The notes beneath the pieces were generated by a model. That model was not told the origin of the DNA. It was given only the letters and a program-made list of their open reading frames with translations, and ran no database searches. 54,705 bases of DNA from Streptomyces ficellus. Lineage in GTDB: Bacteria > Actinomycetota > Actinomycetes > Streptomycetales > Streptomycetaceae. Location: the NCBI RefSeq assembly GCF_030406405.1, contig NZ_JAUEPL010000048.1, positions 1-54,705 of the forward strand. The letters are read 5' to 3'. The position numbers and the translations under genes are program-made. Below, in pieces: positions 52,251 to 54,705 of this stretch. How positions within the stretch are numbered: the stretch's first letter is position 1; every line of letters begins with the position of its first letter.

Positions 52251-54404
52251 GTGAGCAGCGACAACGGGAAGCGGGAGGGGGACGGCGGCCGGGCGGCCGA
52301 GCCGCCGGAGCAGCTCGCGCTCATACGGGAGACCGTGCGCAGGGCGAAGGTGCCGAGGGCCAAGCCGCGTACGTGGCGGGGGGCCGCGCTGGCGAAGGAG
52401 CTGCCCGTCGCGCGGGTGGTGGTGAACAAGGGCGTGCTGCACCTGGACCAGTTCTTCGACTACGCCGTGCCCGAGGAGCTCGACGCCGTCGCACAGCCGG
52501 GGGTGCGGGTGCGGGTGCGGTTCGGGGCAGGGGCGCATCAGGTGCGGGACGGGCGCCGCGAGGGCGGGCGGCTGATCGACGGGTTCCTCGTGGAGCGGCG
52601 CGCCGAGTCCGACTACTCCGGGCCGCTGGCCGCGCTCGCCGACGTGGTGTCGCCCGAGCCCGTGCTCAACGCCGAGCTGCTGGGCCTGGCGCGGGCCGTG
52701 GCCGACCGGTACGCCGGGAGCCTCGCCGATGTGCTCCAGCTGGCGATCCCGCCGCGCAACGCGCGCGCCGAGGCGCGGCCGTCGCCGGAGCCGCTGCCGC
52801 CGCCCGCCGCGCCCGAGGCGGGGACGTGGGAGCGGTACGGGCAGGGGGAGGCGTTCTTGCGGGCGCTGGCGCAGGGCGGGGCGCCTCGGGCGGTGTGGAA
52901 CGCGCTGCCGGGGCCGTACTGGGCGGAGGAGCTGGCCCGGGCGGTGGGCGCCACGCTGGCGTCGGGGCGCGGCGCGCTCGTCGTGGTGCCGGACGGCCGC
53001 GCGGCCGGGCGTGTGGACGCGGCGCTGACCGCCGTGCTGGGGGAGGGGCGGCACGCTGTGCTGACCGCCGAGGCCGGGCCCGAGAAGCGGTACGCGCAGT
53101 GGCTCGCCGTGCGGCGCGGCGCGGTGCGGGCGGTCGTCGGGACGCGGGCGGCGATGTTCGCCCCCGTGCGGGACCTCGGGCTCGTGGCCATCTGGGACGA
53201 CGGGGACTCCAGCCACAGCGAACAGCACGCGCCGCTGCCGCACGCGCGCGAGGTCCTGCTCCTGCGCGCCGCGCACGACAAGTGCGGCTTCCTGCTGGGC
53301 GGTACGAGCTGCACGGTGGAGGCCGCGCAGCTGGTGGAGACCGGCTGGGCGCGGCCGCTGGTGGCGCCGCGCGAACAGGTCAGGGCCGCCGCGCCGCTGG
53401 TACGGACCGTGGGGGACGGGGAGCTGGCGCGGGACGAGGCGGCGCGGGCCGCCCGGCTGCCGTCGCTGGCCTGGCAGGTGGCGCGGGAGGGCCTGAAGTC
53501 CGGGCCGGTGCTGGTCCAGGTGCCGAGGCGGGGATACGTTCCCCGGCTGGCCTGCGAGCGGTGCCGTACGCCCGCGCGGTGCCGGCACTGCGCGGGGCCG
53601 CTGGAGGCGCCCGAGCAGCGGGAGCTGCGGTGCGGCTGGTGCGGGCGGGGCGCCCCGGACTGGCACTGCGCGGAGTGCGGGTCCGTGCGGCTGCGGGCCC
53701 AGGTGGTGGGCGCCCGGCGCACGGCGGAGGAGCTGGGGCGGGCGTTCCCGGCCGTGCCGGTACGGACGTCGGGGCGGGACCATGTGCTGGACACCGTGCC
53801 GGGGCGCCCCGCGCTCGTGGTCAGTACCCCGGGCGCCGAGCCGGTCGCCGAGGGCGGGTACGCGGCGGCGCTGCTGCTCGACGGCTGGGCCATGCTGGGG
53901 CGGCCCGACCTGCGGGCGGGGGAGGAGGCACTGCGCCGCTGGATGGACGCGGCCTCGCTGGTGCGCGGGCAGGACGAGGGCGGCACCGTGGTGATCGTCG
54001 CCGAACCGACGCTGCGGCCGGTGCAGGCACTGGTGCGGTGGGACCCGGTGGGCCACGCACAGCGCGAGCTCGCCGAGCGGGCGGAGCTGGGGTTCCCGCC
54101 GGTCTCGCGCATGGCGTCGGTGACCGGGCGGGCGGAGGCGGTGGCCGCGCTGCTGGCGTCCGCCGAACTACCGCCGGACGCCGAGGTGCTGGGCCCCGTC
54201 CCGCTGCCGCCCCCGCCCCCGGGCGCCCCGCGCCGCCCGGGCGACCCACCCCCGGGCGAGACCTGGGAGCGTGCCCTGCTGCGGGTCCCGCCGGGCAGCG
54301 GAGCGGCGCTGGCGGCCGCGCTGAAGGCGGCCCAGGCGGCGCGGCTGGCGCGCGGCGGCACGGAACCGGTGCGTATCCGGGTGGACCCCCCGGACATCGG
54401 CTGA
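52251..54404 (+). CDS. priA: PriA-like replication restart protein lacking helicase motifs
   Basis: This 717-residue PriA homologue keeps the N-terminal 3'-DNA-binding domain (VARVVVNKGVLHLDQFFDYAVPEEL, VRVRFG..., RLIDGFLVERRAES) and the zinc region with four CxxC pairs (CERC, CRHC, CGWC, CAEC, about 433-480). The helicase core is eroded: where PriA has a Walker A GSGKT there is ALPGPYWAEELARAVGATL, and the DEEH box is replaced by IWDDGDSSH. Actinobacterial PriA proteins are known to have lost these motifs, so a DNA-bound loading platform is more likely than an active helicase. GTG at 52251 is chosen from the promoter position; the frame is open much further upstream through metK. Last gene that I can support in the window. 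Confidence 0.92.
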   Translation: MSSDNGKREGDGGRAAEPPEQLALIRETVRRAKVPRAKPRTWRGAALAKELPVARVVVNKGVLHLDQFFDYAVPEELDAVAQPGVRVRVRFGAGAHQVRDGRREGGRLIDGFLVERRAESDYSGPLAALADVVSPEPVLNAELLGLARAVADRYAGSLADVLQLAIPPRNARAEARPSPEPLPPPAAPEAGTWERYGQGEAFLRALAQGGAPRAVWNALPGPYWAEELARAVGATLASGRGALVVVPDGRAAGRVDAALTAVLGEGRHAVLTAEAGPEKRYAQWLAVRRGAVRAVVGTRAAMFAPVRDLGLVAIWDDGDSSHSEQHAPLPHAREVLLLRAAHDKCGFLLGGTSCTVEAAQLVETGWARPLVAPREQVRAAAPLVRTVGDGELARDEAARAARLPSLAWQVAREGLKSGPVLVQVPRRGYVPRLACERCRTPARCRHCAGPLEAPEQRELRCGWCGRGAPDWHCAECGSVRLRAQVVGARRTAEELGRAFPAVPVRTSGRDHVLDTVPGRPALVVSTPGAEPVAEGGYAAALLLDGWAMLGRPDLRAGEEALRRWMDAASLVRGQDEGGTVVIVAEPTLRPVQALVRWDPVGHAQRELAERAELGFPPVSRMASVTGRAEAVAALLASAELPPDAEVLGPVPLPPPPPGAPRRPGDPPPGETWERALLRVPPGSGAALAAALKAAQAARLARGGTEPVRIRVDPPDIG

Positions 54405-54705
54405 CGGCGCGCGGGGCCGGACCCGGCAGGCGGGTGGACTCACGGGAGCCGACGCCCCGGCCCCCGCGCCCTGCGGCCGGTGTGGGGCCTTGGCCGGCGC
54501 GGGCCGGATTCCACAGGGGCGGCCGCCCGTGCCCGGTGCCCAGCAGCAGCCGTTTCTGTGCGGTGGCCGGGGGGTACGGGGCGGCTCGGGCGTGCCGCCG
54601 CCCCGCCGTGGCCGAGGAGCGGCGTCTGCCCCGCCCCGGCCAGCGCCGCGAGGCGGTGCCGGGCGCCCAGCGCCGGGCGCGGCGCGTGGCTACCCGCCCG
54701 GGCGG
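54405..54705. other. Right-end stretch; possible tail of a minus-strand gene
   Basis: No gene with a start lies here. On the minus strand one frame is open from the window edge (54703) to a TGA at 54440-54442, with nearly all third positions G or C over its first half. It could be the C-terminus of a gene entering from the right, but long open frames are expected at this GC content, and the sequence (rich in Arg, Pro, Gly, Ala) matches no family I know. Confidence 0.25.

Overview
The window reads as a continuous piece of a Streptomyces-type (Streptomycetaceae) core chromosome. GC content is very high, nearly all third codon positions are G or C, GTG and TTG starts are common, and -10 elements are of the TAGGCT/TACCGT type. 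The actinobacterial nucleoid protein sIHF, the developmental regulator BldD, a cysteine-free S4 and a helicase-less PriA are all present. The gene order from pdxS to priA agrees, as far as I remember it, with the corresponding part of the Streptomyces coelicolor chromosome. I see no tRNA, rRNA, CRISPR array, insertion sequence or prophage gene.

Layout. 0-3.3 kb: a LemA-like membrane protein, pyridoxal phosphate synthase pdxST and yebC. 3.3-5.7 kb: ruvCAB (Holliday junction processing). 5.7-9.9 kb: yajC-secD-secF-apt (Sec translocase accessory complex plus purine salvage). 10-12.6 kb: relA (Rsh, ppGpp metabolism). 12.6-14.9 kb, minus strand: a DUF349 coiled-coil protein and a membrane-anchored cyclophilin. 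15-17.7 kb: an MBL-fold hydrolase, hisS and a VKOR protein. 17.7-20.7 kb: rarA, a convergent DUF2470 gene with an iron box, and rpsD. 20.7-23.4 kb: a noncoding stretch and a minus-strand STAND ATPase, the one clearly accessory-looking gene. 23.4-33.5 kb: DUF948-DUF6167-alaS-ruvX-mltG-aroE-aroC-aroK-aroB-aroQ, a tightly packed run covering tRNA charging, peptidoglycan processing and most of the shikimate pathway. 33.5-36.7 kb: a proline-rich P-loop kinase, an M24 peptidase homologue with altered metal ligands, efp and nusB. 36.9-37.4 kb, minus strand: bldD. 37.5-47.7 kb: the whole de novo pyrimidine operon pyrR-pyrB-pyrC-(PH-like membrane protein)-carA-carB-pyrD-pyrF. 48-54.4 kb: sIHF, gmk, rpoZ, coaBC, metK and priA.

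Regulation carries most of the less obvious information. Three separate repair/replication loci (ruvCAB, rarA, priA) each have an element of the form (T/C)TGTCAGTG-N8-TAGNNN directly upstream. This is the actinobacterial LexA-independent DNA-damage promoter class (RecA-NDp, PafBC-dependent). The pyr leader has a PyrR-binding-loop look-alike set directly against the Shine-Dalgarno sequence, which points to translational repression. bldD has two adjacent BldD boxes over its own promoter. A near-consensus DmdR/IdeR iron box lies in the 56 bp between the DUF2470 gene and rpsD and could act on both. Several genes (rarA, priA, pepP-like, STAND ATPase, LemA-like) have a -10 element placed so that the transcript would be leaderless.

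No wholly new multi-gene system stands out. The best leads are the damage-promoter trio, including a PriA that has lost its helicase motifs; the iron box between DUF2470 and rpsD; the M24 protein with a C/E/H/E/D ligand set; the orphan STAND ATPase with an in-frame 9-bp minisatellite beside its P-loop; and small uncharacterised membrane proteins embedded in essential operons.
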